NCBI GenBank assembly: GCA_003194525.1
Contig: NBIV01000068.1
Coordinates: 1-64,000, forward strand
DNA length: 64,000 bases
Direction: 5' to 3'
From: Gracilariopsis chorda
Taxonomy: Eukaryota; Rhodophyta; Florideophyceae; Gracilariales; Gracilariaceae
The translations under genes were made by a program, and so were the position numbers. Shown here in pieces: positions 21,107 through 32,700 of the stretch. The stretch's first letter is position 1. The number at the start of each line of letters is the position of its first letter. Under the pieces are notes generated by a model that was given only the letters and a program-made list of their open reading frames with translations, was not told the origin of the DNA and searched no databases.

Positions 21107-24100
21107 TTACGATACCGAGAACAGAAGTTTGAGTTCTGATAATTTGGCTTGCTTTCTGTCCTCATCAGTGGCCACCTCAAGTGCACCATCTGCAATGTGC
21201 TGTTTGCGTTCTTGTACCTTTAAAAGCTTTTCTTCCACGGTGTCTCTTATGATATATCGCTTGATTAGAACATCCCTCGTCTGACCATGTCGATGGATGC
21301 GATCTTGAGCTTGAGCGTCGACTTGAGGATTCCAGTGAATGTCCAGCAGTATCGCGAAGGAAGCTGCTACCAAATTTAGTCCAACGCCCCCTGCACGTAG
21401 AGAAACGAGCAAAATATTTGAAGAATCCTTTGCCTTCTCGTCTTCGTTTTCAAACTGTTGAAGGATCAACGCGCGTTGCGCTTGAGGAACTGAGCCATCG
21501 ATTCGCAACCATTTGAAGCTCTGGCGGTCTAGAGCAACACCCACTAGGTCCAGCATACTAGTGAACTGCGAGAAAATCACAGTCTTTCCAATGCCATTCC
21601 CTTTGCTGCGATTACGAACGTCTTGCCGCTCCCTCACGTCTTTCAAAAGTTCATCGATCTTCGCACTAGAACGCCATCTCTTGCTAAGATCAATAGAGAA
21701 TCTACTTTCCCGAGGTAGTGTCATGACGCTTTCATTCGAAATCGGCACTCTACAAACCGGACATTTGTTCGCTCTCTTCAGAGACTCCATCATACAGACT
21801 CTGCAAACTGGATGAGCGCACTCTTTCGGTGCTACTGGATCATCTATGACATCAAGGCATAGAGGGCATTGCAGGGCTTTTCCAAGAGCTCCTGACTGCA
21901 CATCTTTGAAAACCTTGTCTACGTACTCCGCTGAAGATCCGGCTTCCATGAACTGCTTATACAGCTTGTCCTTGTCCCTCATGACAGCGGAGTCCTTACT
22001 CGGGGCTGCTGCAAACACAAGATACGGATGGTTACAAGCCTGACGAAGTCGTAAGAGTAATTCGAGTATAGATGCATAGTTGTGCATTACTTTGCCTTCA
22101 GAAAGATACGTATCAAACTGAACTCTTGACCTCTTGTGGAGAGCGTTGTAGAAGTCTCTCTCTTGTGAAGAAGATGTGAGCTGGACAAGCTCTACTGTTT
22201 TCTTCGTTAGTTGTACAATGCGTTCTCCTCTGGAATCCTTTGTGTTCTTTTTTCGTCGAAGTGTGACAGACGAAATAATATCTCGAATCAAAGACATCGC
22301 CGTCCTCTGACGTTTCAAGTCATTAGATTCAAGATTTGCGACAATTCCTCGATTCCAAAAAGCCCAGGAAGACCATGGTCTGACATCTAGAAAGTGAAGC
22401 AAGCTGAATACATCATTAACATGATTGTGAATGACGGTTCCAGTGACGCACCATCGTCTCTCGGCCTTGATCTTGTAGGCAGCTTTTGCCCACTTGGTAG
22501 AACGGCTCTTGATTGTATGAGCTTCATCCAAAATTATACGACGCCACTTCAGTTGTAGGAGTGGCCCATCTTTGGGACTAGGTTCTTCCCCATTCGCTGT
22601 GTCTTCAGAACATTCTGCAGCCAATGTCCCGTACGATGTGACAACGACATCGCTGCAGAGGATTGAAATAGACCTCGAATCGCCACGATTCTGTCCATAG
22701 TGAGTCATTGTTCTCAATGCGTTTGAGGCCACATGCTGATCAAGTTGGTTCGTCCATTGGGTGACGAGCGATGTCGGACATATTATTAAAGTCCCCCAAG
22801 AGATGCCTTACTCTTCAATGTCGATTTCATAAGCAAGGACAGTGCTGATTTCGGTTGGTCGCTTCGTCGAAGTCGTTTTCTCTTAGGTCCAGGAGTTTTT
22901 GAAGTTGTCTTTACCCACTCCTCGTCGCTGCTCTGAGAGAGCGTGTCTTTCGGCGTATTCTCCTCATCGCTTTGTAAGACATGTTGTTGGTAAGAGCGGT
23001 TGGGATTCTCGAAATCCGAATCATTGTCTTCCTTGCAATCTTGAAAGGTCCGTTTTCTTCGCAGTCTCCGGGAACGTAAAACCGGTTTGTTGGACCCTGT
23101 CGTTTCTGTCAGTGAGTTCTCAAATTCTCCTGATTTCTTGACATCTTGCAGCCTCTCTGATGAATCCGAGGCTTGTGATACTCTTCTATCGACAGGCTTT
23201 GACTGGTCTTCGCTTTGCTCTTCACGGTCATGAGCGTCATCATTACGAGCCAAGTCTGAGATGAATATCCCATTCTCACCGTCAAGCTCATGTCCATCTC
23301 TGTTACAGTCCTGATCTGGCTCCTCATCTGAACATGTGCTGTGCTTCATCCTGTCTTTCGAGTGCGAAGAACTTGCTTGATCCTCAATGTCATGCAGAAT
23401 GCAAGCGATGCATTGAACAGTCTTACCAAGCCCCATTTCGTCGGCAAGAATTCCCCCGTATGGTCCACCTGTGCTTTCAGCAGGAGAATCGAGAGAGAGA
23501 CAACCTGTGGTTGAGTTCATGAAAAACACGCCCCCGTCTGGAAAAATCCGTTTCTTCCATAAAGGATTAATCAAAACTGAACCCGAGGGTCCACTTGCCG
23601 ATCTGCCATGCCTTTCTTGGCTCACCATCCATGTAACGCCGACTTTTTGATATTCTCTTAGTGTGCAAGCTAAGCTTTTGGGAGGCTTGTACTTCAATGC
23701 TTCTTCCTCATTAATGCGATCTACTGTCCTATAGTAAGCCTCTGCTGCCTGCTCATCGACTGCCCCTGGATCGTCGAACTTCAAATCTTCAGAGCCATTG
23801 CTTTTTACAGGGAAAATTGCATCTGGTTGTGCCGGCGGTTCGCAGAGCTTTAAGGCTGATATCATTCCCACAACATTGACGCGCTTCGCATCAACACCTT
23901 CACCATCCCCTTCAAGGCCAGCCTCTATGACATTACTGCTGCCACCAAAAGCCTCCTTTCTGATAGATATTGTGACCTCAAGATCGACTTGCGTGAACAT
24001 GCGAATCAATGTTGGTGCGAACAGCACCCTGCCCGAAGCTGCGATAAATCCCGACTGCAGACCTGGTGCAAGAGCGTGAGCCAGGTCTGGGGCTAAGCGC

Positions 24101-25116
24101 CCCACCTCGCGACCGTTTTTCGAAAACCTTACAAGCCGGGTGTGACCCTTCTTATCTTTCGATTTCGCGCTGCGTGCAGGAGGAGTGGTCAGCTCCAGAA
24201 CGTCCCCAGCTTTCAAAAGCTTTTTCCCGCGGGTCAGCATTATTCCTCTACAGAGACGGGTAGCCAGCTTTCGAGGCCACTCCGGACAGCGGGGCCGTTT
24301 CGCGGGAGATGTAGAACCTGAACTGTTTCGTCCGTCATTCTCCTCCTGGGGATTTGTCACAAGACGTACAGGCGCTGTCCTCTGAGGTTCGGATTGCGTT
24401 GTCAGTTTATCCAAACGAGTATTCTCGATCGCTTTTTCTGAGTCGAGAGAAGCCTTGACGTCTGCAGATACGACCTTGTTGGACTTCGACTCCGAAACCG
24501 TTTGGCGTAGTTCTTTCTTCGTGTCGGCGACTTTGGGCAAAGCACTCTCATGCGCAACAGGTATATCTTGCGCAGACTTAACGCTTGTTTTTACAGACTC
24601 GCCTTGTCTTTTTGACTTTTCGTCTGACGTTGCATTCAAGGGAGCGGAAGAAATGGTTTTTTGGGGATCATGTCTTTCTGCTTCGGCTTCGATTTCATTC
24701 TGGATGGCTCGCGTAAACTCCTCCCTTCCTTTGGAACCAAGGCCCTTCCAAAGGCCTACTATAAACTCGTCAATTGCCTTTTTATCATCACCTACTGTTT
24801 TGCGCGCTTCCGCATGACGTTGGCAGTAGAAAGTCCGCCATGCAAGACGACGTGCATGTGAAAGATCCACGCTCTTCTTTGAAATTGCATTCGGCTTTTC
24901 AACTTTGATGTTCGTCGTACTCTTTGTCGGTTGTGTCTGCGGTTGAGGAACTGAGATGGGGGTGGAGGCTGGGGTTTCGGAGAGCAAGCGCGATGCGGCG
25001 AGATTGAGATCGCCTGCCGCACGTACAAGGGCGGCACGCAGCCTTGAGTCCGGGACGGAAGGCCCTGTGACCGAACGTAGAGTCTGCAGCTTTTCTGCGG
25101 TGAGCAGGCTGGACAT
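21107..25116 (-). CDS. RAD5/HLTF-like HIRAN-SNF2-RING protein
   Basis: The gene reads in two minus-strand frames, 25116-22786 and then down to 21107. Order of parts: an N-terminal UBA-like segment; a long charged region; a HIRAN domain (residues ~275-400); SNF2 ATPase motif I DEMGLGKT (near 23420-23442); an acidic insert of ~200 residues; motif Ia TLIICPTSL; motif II ILDEAH; a C3HC4 RING (21755-21875); and the helicase C domain ending in DRIHRHGQTRDV. This is the order of yeast Rad5 and human HLTF, which act in PCNA polyubiquitination and fork reversal. The frames meet at a G5 run (C5 at 22793-22797 on the plus strand); one more G would read straight into motif Ia, and no intron fits. I infer a consensus homopolymer error, though a real frameshift is possible. 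Confidence 0.88.
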
Positions 25117-26247
25117 GGGTCACGACTGCAGTGGTGGAAGAGCGTGAGCTCTGGTGATGACATGGACGTCAACAGGCATTGGTGATGGCTGTGACGCACG
25201 GGCAAACGAGCTGTGCAACCAGTTCTGGTTGCGCCCCGCACCCTTGGTCTTCGCGGTCCTGCGGTTCCTTCGGGATTTTGGCGGGAAATCAACTATTCTG
25301 CCGTACCGAAAGTAGAGAACAGCTGTCTCCAAAGGCAAAGGTGCAAGGCGTGCATACTGCTGGATAGAACGACAAGACTTTAGGTCTACGTGTCCCTTCG
25401 TACCGTTGTTACAACGACCAGCGGTAGGCCTACCAACGAGAAAGGGCTAGCGAGCGGCTAGCCCTTTACTTGTACTGGTCCCGACGGAGGGGTAGCAATC
25501 TAGCATTCTAGCAATCTAATATTTTAACAGTTAGCCTTCACCTTACCCTACTACCCTTCCCCTTAGCAGCCCTCTTTAGCAGTTTTTGGTTGTTAGTCAC
25601 ATACCTCAGGCACCATTGGTAGATAACTCATAATCTGGGCTATGATGCGCTGTTCTACTTTAGTATCTTTGCACGTGAGACCGCGTTGCTGACACTTCTG
25701 ACAAGACAGGGGGACCTTCAAAGTATGCACACGAAGTGCGTTTGTATTCTTGCGGGCCGCGATCCTAGTTCCTAACACGCAGTAGAGGTTCTACAAAAAA
25801 AGAATTCCGGGTGCAATGGTAGAACGCTAGCTTACCGTTGGTATGCTTCCAGCAGACAAGCAGCCCTCAAGGCAGGCACACAGATCTAGAGCAAGACTTG
25901 TGTCCTTCTTCCCCATTGATTACAAACTGTAATTTACGCAGTTGAATACATTTTATAGAAACCTTATCAGAGGCCCGAGCTGGGAATCCCTATAAGATCA
26001 TCCAGAATGATTTGCACATGGGTTCATTATGTACAACCATTCAAGGTATGGTTTCAAGTACTAGCCTGGCCATGCCCATATTTATCAAGCCCAAGGCAAT
26101 CTTCATTCTCTCAGATGAAGAACAATATCAGGTGCCAGACTGCGGTGGAAAGAACAATATAAAAGCCTCCAATCCTCGAATCTCAGCTCGTAGTCACATC
26201 GTGCAGACTTGATCATTGGAAAAAACAACCCTCCGTTAGTCAAGATC
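25117..26247. other. Intergenic stretch, promoter side of the RAD5-like gene
   Basis: No supported gene. A minus-strand frame at 25593-25778 has a CxxC...C cluster (CQKCQQRGLTC) resembling a fragment of a fungal-type zinc cluster, but it is short and isolated. TATAAAAG at 26157-26164 may belong to the possible gene that follows. Confidence 0.4.
25441..25467. repeat. Palindrome AAAGGGCTAGC-gagcg-GCTAGCCCTTT
   Basis: Two perfect 11-base arms with a 5-base loop; the cleanest member of the dispersed intergenic palindrome family. Confidence 0.9.
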
Positions 26248-27825
26248 ATGGTTCCCGTTCCCGGTTCAGCAGAGGGTTCTGTCCAAATTGTTTATGGAAC
26301 CTATTTGGAGCTTGCACTAAATACCGCTGCTGTTCTCATAACATTCATTTTGACACATATACCCTCCGCAAGGCGTGTGTGTGTGTGTGGTTACGGGCAT
26401 GTGCCCCTAATTCCAAGGCAACAGTATTCGCTTTCTATTCTACAAGTAGAAGGCTAATTATCTATTCGACGGCTGCCCTGAGCGGGACTCGCTAGCTTGC
26501 AGTGGTCCCTCACCACAACGGTATCCAGCGCAAAGCGATTTAACTCATAGAACGCCCCTAAGGGTTCTATGAGTTGCTAAAATTTAAGAAATGTAAAAGT
26601 GTCACGCCGTCAACTTCACGCTTACATCCCGGGGTTCATTGTATGAGTTTTCACTTAACACCTGCCCAATACCCTCCCAGAGACAATTCAGTACCCTATT
26701 CTTTGAACGTCAATATTCGTTTAATGTAGTCAGCAACAATCGTGCTGCCTACCCAAACGAAATCTTGAAACGTTTGGAGGCAACGTGTAATTGCCTGATT
26801 GCGCGATAATCGTTCTCCAGTTTCGTTTCGTTTAATCAAACAACTCATAGAACGGCCCTTAGCATCGTGATTCCAGATGGGCTAAGACAACTTGGACGCC
26901 CCCTCCGCAAGACATTTGACCCAATTCGGAGAAGGCCCGATTCCTCTATTCTTTGCATTCATCATTCATTTGTGCTTTATCTCCTCAATAGCCGTTTCTA
27001 TCACATCAATAGTTCTAGGGTGGACCAAGACCGTTAGCCTAGAAGCTGTCGCAGCGGTAATATTCGCAGTTGTTCCGGGTTACCCAGGACCCCTACTGAC
27101 ACAATTCAATACGTCTATTGACGTTTGGGTATGGGACTAAGAAGATCTTGTGCTCATAAATCTCTGGATAACTCAGAATCAGAATTCTGGTGCATTCGTG
27201 TAGGTCTTCCTTGTAAGTACTCGAAAAAAATCTCCACGACTCCAAATTCCAAGGAATGTGGAAAAGAGGAATGCAAAGTACAGATATACTGCATGAAGTA
27301 TACAGGCAATTACATGCACATGCTCAAGAACTTTTTCTGGTGTTGTTGCTTCTCTACACAGTCATGTCTGTATTATCGTAAAGATCACCGTCACCGCATA
27401 ATGTTAACCAAGAGTTGATAGGAACCCCTATTGGTCATTCAGCCCACACTGTACAATTATGCTTCAAACCCAATCAAGATCTGCCGGCCAACTTTCACAT
27501 AATACGAGCAGCTGCATCAGCTTTATGGCTTGTGACTGAACCGCGCTCCGTTTTCTTAGCAACACGTGAGCAGGTAATGGGTGTACTGAACCTGATCGTG
27601 GAGATATACATATTTGGAGAACTTGCTTTCTTCGTGAGATTAAGGTATATCAATGACCAAATTTCTAAGTTGAAAAAGGAAGGGCGTGTAAAGAAGTGGC
27701 AAGACCTTCCAGGAAGATCAGCTCTGGTTCACAGGAGCATAATTAAGAAGCTTAACCTTGCGGAGTGGATGCTGGAAAACTACAGACATTTCTTTGAACA
27801 AAACAGTTTCCTTACGTACTACTAA
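26248..27825 (+). other. Possible multi-exon gene with membrane segments (unresolved)
   Basis: Several short plus-strand frames carry hydrophobic helices. An ATG at 26248 opens 69 codons with YLELALNTAAVLITFILTHI, about 85 bases after TATAAAAG (26157). At 26892-27140 there is PLFFAFIIHLCFISSIAVSI; near 27290-27380 ELFLVLLLLYTVMSVL; and at 27415-27825 a frame of about 136 codons with VLNLIVEIYIFGELAFFV and a charged C-terminal tail. GT-AG pairs of 50-70 bases exist at some joins (for example GTAAAG at 27378), but I could not find a set that keeps one frame throughout. It may be a small-intron membrane protein gene or a decayed one. No family recognised. Confidence 0.3.
26542..26575. repeat. 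12-base inverted repeat, left arm repeated 300 bases on
   Basis: AACTCATAGAAC (26542-26553) and GTTCTATGAGTT (26564-26575) are exact complements around a 10-base loop. The arm plus following bases recurs at about 26844-26864 as AACTCATAGAACGGCCCTTA, so the two could bound a small insertion of about 300 bases. Confidence 0.75.
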
Positions 27826-27994
27826 GAACGCCAGTCAATGCTCTTCTATCTTCTTCTCGAGAAATCTAATCTCCTTCGTTGTGGATCACCTCCACCAACC
27901 GAATCAGCTGTGCATTTGGTTCATGACATAATGAATATAAAATGTAAAAAGAAAAAGTTGGACGATGAACTCTGGAAGACCTGGGCGGTAGCGT

Positions 27995-28752
27995 CAGAAA
28001 AAGACCCCCGCTTATCTGTGCGAAACAGAAGGGACGAGGCACGTGCAACACTGCGCACCTTACCAACCTTTCCCTAACTTTTCCCAGAAGGATCATGGAG
28101 GTTCCCACGGAAACTCTGGCGGGATCGCGGTGGGTCTCCAACGGAGACCAGGGATTTTCGGAAGCGACAAAACCGCCTGTACAGGATCTGAATGGTTTGA
28201 CAGGGTTTTCTGGGCTTACGCTGAGATCTACAACACACACGGGCCCCAACCCGATCTTACCGCCCTTTATCGCCAAGGGTAAAGAGAAAAGGGAGGGTAA
28301 GATGTCACCAGATCTTCTGGGTGGCGCGAACGTGGTACATAGAATCCGCCTTGTCGTGGTGTACCCCTTACCTGGCGTTCTCTCGAGTTGAGGACGGATT
28401 AGCAGAGTAAAGTCTGTAAGAGGCGAAACGTACCAGAACGAAATGGATTATACATTCGGGTCTCCCCGCAGAAGTTATATACCATTCTACTACGTCTTGG
28501 AATACCAGTTGGTGAGCGTAACACGGCTGCTGCAGAGTGGGAGCAAGCAACAGCCATCAACAATATTTTGAGTCGGAAGTTAAGACTGGTGTAACGGGGT
28601 AGAGAGAACTTGTCATTCACGAGGAGTAGCTAGCGGTTAACCTTAGTTGTTGAGAGATTGAGAAGGAATTATGATAAGCTCTACCACAGCGTCGCAATTA
28701 GACAATGTGCGCCCATAAAGAAGAAGAAGAAGAAGAAGAAGAAGAAGAACTC
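27995..28752 (+). mobile_element. LINE-derived short element, copy A
   Basis: About 750 bases, read on the plus strand. The first ~620 bases match, with clear divergence, the 5' region of the LINE at 1-1.75 kb (reverse strand). A LINE-like 3' end follows directly (CTCTACCACAGCGTCGCAAT ... GCGCCCATAAA) with a (GAA/AAG)n tail at 28720-28751. The endonuclease and RT parts are missing. The same architecture occurs at 44.8-45.4 kb, so this is probably a non-autonomous, internally deleted derivative mobilised by the full LINE rather than a random truncation. The left boundary is approximate. Confidence 0.65.
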
Positions 28753-30616
28753 TATGAGCGCGCGGACACATGGCTCAACTCTTCGGGCTGTGACGCAAAA
28801 GATCTGGATGCTGATGGAAAAGAAGGGCTTCCCTGGTCGGAAGTTAGAAAATGGGTTGCATCAGGTTCAAGTGAAGAACTGAGAATTGGCTCACTTTAAT
28901 ATAATGAAGGCTGATGCAAACTGGTACTGAACATCATTAACAGAACCAAGATCGACACACTGCCGATGACTGGAACAAAGCAGAGCGTCACTCCATCAGT
29001 GACCCCTGTACTTATACTACTTGTACGGTCGTATGTAATCATATGGAATGGTCGTAATGCTAAGCGGGTGTTATTCTATTACACTCACATGTCGAGTGCA
29101 GCAGGAGTCGTTCAGTTTCTGTTCCCGTTCTAAGGTTTTTGTAAGTGGTTGAAGAACTTGCACCTATACCTTGTGACGTATTGCTGATCTTGAACTGCAA
29201 ATCCAAGCCTTCTTGATGTAGTTGGCAATGCGGAGGGGCATTCTGAGAAAGCGTGCGACCCCATCAGATTCGCAAATTTGTCTGCCTCTGCGAGAGAGGG
29301 GTTCTTCTGCGAACCTCCTCGCTTGAAATTAGGGGCTCGAGCCCATAAACGCAGACATCAACGACAACCCATACCCGGGGAGGCTGGGTGACTTTCTGTG
29401 GTTAACCTGTTCGTCCGCCCACACTGGAGTCGCAAGCGAGTGAGCAACACACGTACACCAAAACTTTGGGAGCCCGAACCCCATCTTGTGGTTATTATGA
29501 ACGTTACATGCGATCGTCAGACAACCAGCACAAGAGCGCCGGAGTTGATCAGTTATTTGTTGTTGGCGTTGTTGGCGGACGAAGCCAAGTTCCGACTTCG
29601 ACGTACCAGCTCTCTAAGAATCTAGTCTCTGCCGTGAAGGCCAAGTTCTCGAGGCAGACCCAGTTGCGGATCCATTTCGCTTCCTCCTGGTTCGCATCGC
29701 AGGAAGGTTGGCACACCACGGCGTGCGGATTAATGCATTGCGCTCAAAGCGAGGGGCATCGGCGGTTCCCACGCCATCCCTCAGCGCAGTACTAATCCAG
29801 CAAAACGCGACTTGGCACTGCAGCTCCAGTGATGAGCTACGAAAGCTTCAACTTGGACCCATTTCGCGTAGACGAGATTGACGACATCCCGGGTCGTACC
29901 TGCGTGATGAATCAACGCCTGTGCATTGTTGCTTTTGTCATACGGGAAGAAGAACAGTTCCAAGCCACCAAGAGTTAGAGGGCTGATCTATATATCACCT
30001 GCATATCTATTTGGTCTTCCCGGCGAGTCGCATCAACAGCACCAATGCAGCAAGTTGCGGAGAGTAATGCTTTGTGTTTGGAACCGCCGGAATTTCGAAG
30101 CGCTCCCGCTCTCCCCAACAACATCTCCCAGCCTCCTCAGTCATCGTGTGAAAATATCCAATGATGTGATAAGTTTGCATGCGAGGTACAAATGCTGAAA
30201 AACTTTAAGTGTAACCTTCTGAGCGTGTAGGACTACACGTACACCATGTTTAGGGCAGCCAGGTAGTCGCCGTCATCTTTTTTATTTTTACCTAGAGTAA
30301 GTCTGTGTCTAAGAAGGAAGTGTTGTCTACAATAAGCGACAGAACAATGCAAATTGAATAAGAGCTTTCGCAGTGGCTCCCTTGGAGATCAAGCTGGGAG
30401 CTGCTGTTGATGTACATAGAGTGCATATATATGGTTTGTAGAATGGTGGAGGGCCTTATAGGCAGATGAGAGATGAGAGCGATCGAATGGAAGTGAGACC
30501 AAGGCATGACGAATCCAACGGCAGAGTGGCGCAGACCAAAACGTGCGCACCTCATCTGCTCGATTCATGGTAGTCAAAACTTATGCGGTTCGTCACTCTG
30601 GACTGGGGATGGTTGC
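28753..30616. other. Intergenic stretch with LINE-like fragments at 29.4-29.8 kb
   Basis: 28753-29390 shows no gene. About 29640-29740 resembles, loosely, the minus-strand LINE segment at 885-975 (CCCAGTTGCGGATCCATTTC against CCCAACCGCAGATCCGTTTC), and 29510-29570 repeats a block from 10.86-10.95 kb. Frames of 60-109 codons here are treated as decayed repeats. The 3' UTR of the PIN-like gene lies at the right end. Confidence 0.4.
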
Positions 30617-32104
30617 TTATGTTGAAGTTGAAAACTGTAGGTTGAGAGCTGCGGCGGTATTGAGTGTGAGGAAGATGGGGGTTGCTAGGAACTGCCAAAA
30701 CACGGCCTTGGAAACATCTTGGCGCAATTGTCGGCCTATCCGAGGCAAGGACTCGGCGGCAATGCTAATCATGATGACAGTATTATTGGCCGTTGGAACG
30801 TTGAACTCAACCAGACCGAAGATACCCAGCAGATGGTTATGCACTCTCTCCGAAAAATTGAAGGCGCGATAGATCTCACGGGCAACCAGCGGCAGCAGAA
30901 CCATGCGGACAAAGAGAATGACAACGAAGGTTTGGGTGCCAAACTGTTCCTGCGGTCTTCTCTTGACAAGTTCTTCGTCTTCAGAACTCTGCTTGGGATG
31001 CTTTTTTTGTCAGTAGGCACGTTGAGGAGGATGTGTGCAACGACTGGAGATGAATAACTTACAGATGCGAGAGAGCGATAGAGCTCAGAGCCAACAATCA
31101 TGCAACTGACGGGGACTACGATTCCGCCGACAATGTTGATGGAGAGCAGAAAGGGGCGAAGCAGGCCCTGTTCGTGCAGGAAGGCATCGCCGAGACCAGG
31201 AATGATGGCGCATGTCATGGACGAAACAACAGCGATAAACGGTGGCGAAACGAGAGCTCTCATGATGGCCTCCTTGACCGGATCCGGTCTGCTAACGTCC
31301 ACATCCTCGTGGTCGAGGGGTCGAATGTGCTGTGGCGCGGGCCTGGGCTGTAGAAGGGCGTGTTCTTCGTCAGAGGCGGCGAGCGAACTGTCTGGAGCAT
31401 ACATGAGGTACTGGAACAAGGCTGTCCACTACGCAGTGCAGAAGGGAGGGAACGGGGCCACACGGTGAGTAGACGGAGCAGGGGCGAGGGCAGAAGCAAG
31501 GAAAGGCAGCAACTTACAGAAACGATGTTGACAACAGTGAGAAACAGAGAGGCGTAACCCATGCTTTTCGGGTAGCACTGGCCGCCCTGCTGCAGGGGAA
31601 GAAAAGTATCGCAGAGCGACTGCATGACGAGCAGGGGCATGGTATTGGCGTTTCCCAGAATGAGACAGGCGAAGATGGCTCGTTTGACAGCCTCTTGCTT
31701 TGAACGCGCTATGAGTCGGGTGACGGGGAAGGCGATGATTGCTGTGATGACGTATATGATGAGGGCGAGCACAACGGGTACCCAGATCTCCTGCAAGGCG
31801 GATGGATCGCCATTGGTTTCTCTGACGGATTTGAGTGCGGAGTGGGTGGTTTCAAGGATGGAGCCGAAGACGAGGGCGGGGATAAAGATCAAATAGACAG
31901 CTGACAAGAATGTGAGCAGGACGAAGAATGAGGAGGAGGACGGTTTGGAAGGGTGGGGGCTGGGGACGTACCTCTGGATAAGGCGCTTGTAACAGCTTGT
32001 TGGAAGACGCCGATATGAACGAGAAGCGCGCCGACGGAACTGAGCGTGAGTAACTCGACGCTGCCTCCAATACTGGAGCCGAGAATCTGAGCAGCCGTCG
32101 ACAT
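30617..32104 (-). CDS. PIN/PILS-like membrane transport protein (four exons)
   Basis: Exons on the minus strand: 32104-31972, 31900-31518, 31428-31063 and 31000-30617. Introns of 71, 89 and 62 bases have GTACGT...AG, GTAAGT...AG and GTAAGT...AG ends, and the joined frame gives 421 residues with no stop. The protein has the auxin efflux carrier (Mem_trans) layout: five hydrophobic helices at the N-terminus, with the family block CLILGNANTMPLLVMQSLC in the fourth-fifth region; a hydrophilic centre (EEHALLQPRPAPQH); and a second helix bundle with LSINIVGGIVVPVSCMIVG and a C-terminal FWQFLATPIFLTLNT. Length fits PILS/yeast-type carriers rather than long PINs, suggesting an ER or internal membrane. 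The substrate is unknown; auxin transport should not be assumed. Start MSTAAQILGS at 32104. Confidence 0.9.
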
Positions 32105-32700
32105 GTGGGATAAGTGTTGGCGGAGGGAATGAGGAGGGGCGGCACCTGTTGTTGGCGGAGGTGGTGGGCGGTGTGGCGGCAGAGGCTAAGTAGTGGTGGT
32201 TGGTGGAGGTGGGATAGCAGCGGGTGCGGGGGGGCACGCATGAGCAGCTGAATTAGCGCGTTACGGCGCGGTCACGTCGCAGCGACGTACGGGTGACGTG
32301 CCGCGCAGTGGCGTGGCTGCGCGGCACGTGATTGGATGAGACGCACACGGCGCGTGGCGCGGAGCGTGACCGGCGTTGCTGATTGGACGGTTGCGAGGCG
32401 GCGGCGTGACGGGTGCGTGCCGGGGCCGTGCCGCTTCCGTGCGCAGCAGCTGCGCGTGCGTGCACGCGCCGTGCGCCCGCGCGCGTGGCGCTGACGTTTG
32501 CGCGCTGAATGGGCGGCGCGCCGTCGCGCCGCGCGTTGCGTCATTGCGGCCCGTGGCCGTCAAACAGGCCGGGCGCCTGCCTGTTTGACGGCGGGGCTCG
32601 GACAAGCGGCGATGCCGTTGGCAAGCGCTGCTTGGCGCTGCTTGGCGCTGCTTGCTTGGAAGGCCCCCCCCCTGTATGCGCCGTTCTCTCTGTGATAACC
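32105..32700. promoter_or_regulatory. GC/CpG-rich region upstream of the PIN-like gene
   Basis: Strongly GC-rich, CpG-dense sequence starting beside the PIN-like start codon. It contains inverted CCAAT boxes (ATTGG near 32331 and 32381) and two perfect hairpins: ACGTGCCGCGCAG/CTGCGCGGCACGT (32296-32308 and 32317-32329) and GCCGTCAAACAGGC/GCCTGTTTGACGGC (32556-32569 and 32579-32592). A tandem GCTTGGCGCT repeat follows at 32624-32650. Promoter function is inferred from position. The 13-mer GCCGCGCAGTGGC is shared with 43498-43510. Confidence 0.5.

Noticed and set aside
22732-22800. An intron joining the two RAD5-like frames
   Set aside because: No GT-AG pair gives the needed phase without removing conserved residues; a one-base G-run difference explains the data better.
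28717-28752. Lysine-rich coding region (AAG repeats)
   Set aside because: It is the simple-repeat tail of the LINE-derived element, not a coding tract.
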